A stretch of DNA of 5,710 nucleotides, taken from assembly GCA_000715855.1 (NCBI GenBank), contig KL571204.1, forward strand, positions 39,091-44,800. The letters run 5' to 3'. This document shows, piece after piece, positions 3,956-5,710 of this stretch. The DNA is from Actinoplanes liguriensis (GTDB taxonomy: Bacteria; Actinomycetota; Actinomycetes; Mycobacteriales; Micromonosporaceae). The notes beneath the pieces are model-generated. The model was given only the letters and a program-made list of their open reading frames with translations. It did not search any database and had not been told where the DNA came from. A program made the translations under genes and the position numbers. Numbering within the stretch: the stretch's first letter is position 1; the number at the start of each line of letters is the position of its first letter.

Positions 3956-5707
3956 TTGCGTCATCACTCCATTTCTCGCTGGGCTCTCGGCGGGCTGACC
4001 GCGACCGCGTTGTCGGTCAGCGGCCTGTCGGCCCCGGCTTATGCGGCAGATACTCCGACCCTGATCGCCGGCGCCACGCAGAAGTTCACCGCGGCGCCGG
4101 GCGACCCCTTCGACGTCACGCTGTCGGTGACGAACTCCGGTGACACCGCCGTCGACGGTGCGGTGGTCAGCTTCGACACCGTGTGGTCCTTCGAGGACCA
4201 GGCGCAGTTCTCGAACTGTGAGTACAACGAGGCCGGCCAGGTGCGGGCCTGCGTCTTCGACCAGACGCTGGAGCCGGGTGCGTCGTACCGGTTCGTCGTG
4301 CCGTTCCGGGTTCGCCAGGACACGTACGCGCCGCGGACCCAGGACTCGTTCTTCCAGTGGCTGCCCGCGGCCGGGCACACCCCGGCGGGCACCCCGGGCA
4401 CCGGCGCCGCCCTGAAGTTGCAGGAGGGCGACCCGCTCGGCGAGAGCGAGGACGGCGACTGGCAGCGGGCCACCGTCACGGTGACCGGCACCAACGGCAC
4501 CGACCTGGTCGCCATCGGCGGCACGGCCTCCGGCGGGATCGGTGACACGGTCGAGGTCGAGGCCGGCGTGCGCAACGACGGCCCGGCGACGCTCGACTTC
4601 AGCCGGTCCGGCAACCCGGCCGGGCACGTCTACATCAAGATCCCGACCGGGACGTCCATCGTCAGCGCGCCCGGGTGCACCAACGTGACGATGGCGCGGG
4701 TCCTGTGCTTCACCGACTACGTGTTCAAGGTCGGCCAGGTCAAGACCTGGAAGCTCACCCTGCACATCGACAAGCGCGTCGAGGGTGCGGCGGGGCTGGT
4801 CGAGGTCAACCCGGAATGCCAGTGCGACACCTTCCTCGGTGACATCGACAAGTCCAACAACACGAAGCCGCTGACCGTCGACGTCGCGGTCGACGACGAG
4901 GCGCCGGTCATCGACCGGGTGGACACCGTCAGCCAGTATCTGCCGAACCGGGTGGACACCGGCACGGGCTGGGTCGGCTCGCTGTCCCACCTGCAGTACA
5001 CGGTCACCGACAAGTCGGCGATCACCCGTACCGAATGGTGGGTGAACGGGGCCCTGGCCTCGACCCAGCCGCTCTTCGCGTTCGACGCGCACACTCTCAC
5101 CACGCCGACCGCCGCGGTCGAGCTCCGCGTCTGGGATGCCGCCGGGAACCCCGCGTCGAAGTCGTTCACGGTGAACATCGACAAGGCGGTCACCGGCACG
5201 ACGGTCCTGCCGGCGCAGAACGCCCTGATCCGGGGCACCTCGTTCGTCACCACCGTCGCGGTCAACGACCCGCACGGCAAGGCGTACAGCACGATCATCG
5301 CGCCGTTCCGCGTCGAGGGCTCCCGGTCGGCGGCGAAGGTGACCTCCGGCAGGGACGGCGCGAAGACGATCATCTGGGAGGTCTCGGACCGGCTGGGTAA
5401 CGTCGCGCAGTTCAAGCGGACCGTGATCGTCGACAACACCGCCCCGTCGGTGTCGCTGCGGAGCGCGCCGAAGAACAACGCGAAGCTGACCAAGTCGTTC
5501 GGGTTCACCGTCAACGCGAGCGACAAGAACGGCATCGGCCGGGCCGACCTGCTGATCAACGGCAAGAAGGTCGCGACCGACACCCGCGCGGGCTGGGGCT
5601 TCACGATCGACCCGAAGAAGTACGGCAAGTCGTTCACCGTTCAGCTCCGGGTCTACGACAAGGCGGGCAACTCCAAGCTCTCCACCAAGCGGACCTACCG
5701 CCGCTGA
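3956..5707 (+). CDS. Secreted protein with DUF11-like and C-terminal Ig-like repeat domains
   Basis: This is a 583-residue exported protein with start TTG, chosen by the strong ribosome site. The signal peptide covers residues 1-30: basic start, hydrophobic core at about 10-25, then A-Y-A followed by A-D-T, a good signal peptidase I site. Residues 35-120 look like a DUF11-type surface beta-sandwich (P-G-D-P-F-D-V-T-L-S-V-T-N-S-G). A second such domain spans about 180-310 (G-D-T-V-E-V-E-A-G-V-R-N-D-G-P). Three Ig-like domains follow at about 316-408, 412-495 and 497-583, joined by V-D-D-E-A-P and V-D-N-T-A-P linkers. The first and third are clear internal repeats (W-V-N-G and L-I-N-G; L-R-V-W-D-A-A-G-N and L-R-V-Y-D-K-A-G-N). 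Six cysteines fall in close pairs (88/99, 241/251, 288/290), suggesting disulfides outside the cell. There is no sorting signal, membrane anchor or catalytic motif. The lysine- and arginine-rich last domain could bind the cell wall. Adhesion, matrix or surface-layer roles are possible, but the function is unknown. It follows the regulator by 71 nt on the same strand but probably has its own promoter. Confidence 0.88.
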   Translation: MRHHSISRWALGGLTATALSVSGLSAPAYAADTPTLIAGATQKFTAAPGDPFDVTLSVTNSGDTAVDGAVVSFDTVWSFEDQAQFSNCEYNEAGQVRACVFDQTLEPGASYRFVVPFRVRQDTYAPRTQDSFFQWLPAAGHTPAGTPGTGAALKLQEGDPLGESEDGDWQRATVTVTGTNGTDLVAIGGTASGGIGDTVEVEAGVRNDGPATLDFSRSGNPAGHVYIKIPTGTSIVSAPGCTNVTMARVLCFTDYVFKVGQVKTWKLTLHIDKRVEGAAGLVEVNPECQCDTFLGDIDKSNNTKPLTVDVAVDDEAPVIDRVDTVSQYLPNRVDTGTGWVGSLSHLQYTVTDKSAITRTEWWVNGALASTQPLFAFDAHTLTTPTAAVELRVWDAAGNPASKSFTVNIDKAVTGTTVLPAQNALIRGTSFVTTVAVNDPHGKAYSTIIAPFRVEGSRSAAKVTSGRDGAKTIIWEVSDRLGNVAQFKRTVIVDNTAPSVSLRSAPKNNAKLTKSFGFTVNASDKNGIGRADLLINGKKVATDTRAGWGFTIDPKKYGKSFTVQLRVYDKAGNSKLSTKRTYRR

Positions 5708-5710
5708 TCC

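Noticed and set aside
4370..4415. Clustered CCGG/GGCACC repeats in the secreted-protein gene
   Set aside because: They encode a Gly/Pro/Thr/Ala-rich linker (about 139-152) and reflect codon bias, not a separate element.
3881..5275. 464-codon open frame on the minus strand
   Set aside because: It is antisense to the secreted protein and has the Arg/Gly/Asp/Val-heavy composition of a high-GC shadow frame, with no recognisable domain. The plus-strand reading has a signal peptide, ribosome site and Ig domains.

Overview
The window is high-GC DNA with actinobacterial codon use (G/C at most third positions). It also has GTG and TTG starts and TANNNT-type -10 boxes. Gene style, especially the DrrAB-type exporter with a DUF4097 protein and the secreted Ig-repeat protein with an AYA signal-peptidase site, suggests a filamentous actinomycete. 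Micromonosporaceae (Actinoplanes-like) is my best guess, but this rests on family resemblance and not on a marker gene.

Layout. The left half is on the minus strand. Read in its own direction from about 3000 down to 61, it holds a DUF4097 beta-repeat protein (2931-2344), an ABC ATPase of the daunorubicin-resistance DrrA type (2332-1388), its ABC-2 permease of the DrrB type (1391-609), a perfect 14-bp terminator hairpin (592-559), and a small lipoprotein with a degenerate META/HslJ-like domain (540-61). The first three genes are packed like one operon (11-nt gap, then a 4-nt ATGA overlap). The lipoprotein lies just beyond the terminator. A long imperfect hairpin (16-75) covers the lipoprotein's 3' end. 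The right half is on the plus strand: a two-module transcription factor (3156-3884) with an IS30-transposase-like HTH joined to a MarR/GbsR-type winged helix, then a secreted 583-residue protein with Ig-like domains (3956-5707, TTG start) that is complete in the window.

The control centre is the 224-bp divergent intergenic region 2932-3155. It is visibly more AT-rich than its surroundings. It carries five copies of CGTTGC. Three of them are the exact octamer TCGTTGCA at exactly 43-bp intervals (3003, 3046, 3089). The other two are an exact inverted pair of ACGTTGCGTT (2974-2983 plus, 3068-3077 minus). One copy covers the spacer/-10 edge of the best exporter promoter and another covers the -35 of the best regulator promoter. 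The simplest model is that the two-module regulator binds this array, controls the DUF4097-ABC exporter operon and controls itself. The exporter's substrate cannot be read from sequence; DrrAB relatives export hydrophobic drugs or lipids. The secreted Ig-like protein has its own leader with an inverted repeat and is probably a separate transcription unit of cell-surface or extracellular function.

No RNA gene, CRISPR array, insertion sequence or prophage part was seen. The most unusual items are the evenly spaced operator-like array, the transposase-HTH/winged-helix regulator, an apparent internal shortening of the DUF4097 protein, and a motif shared by the two hairpin regions at 36-49 and 3904-3917.
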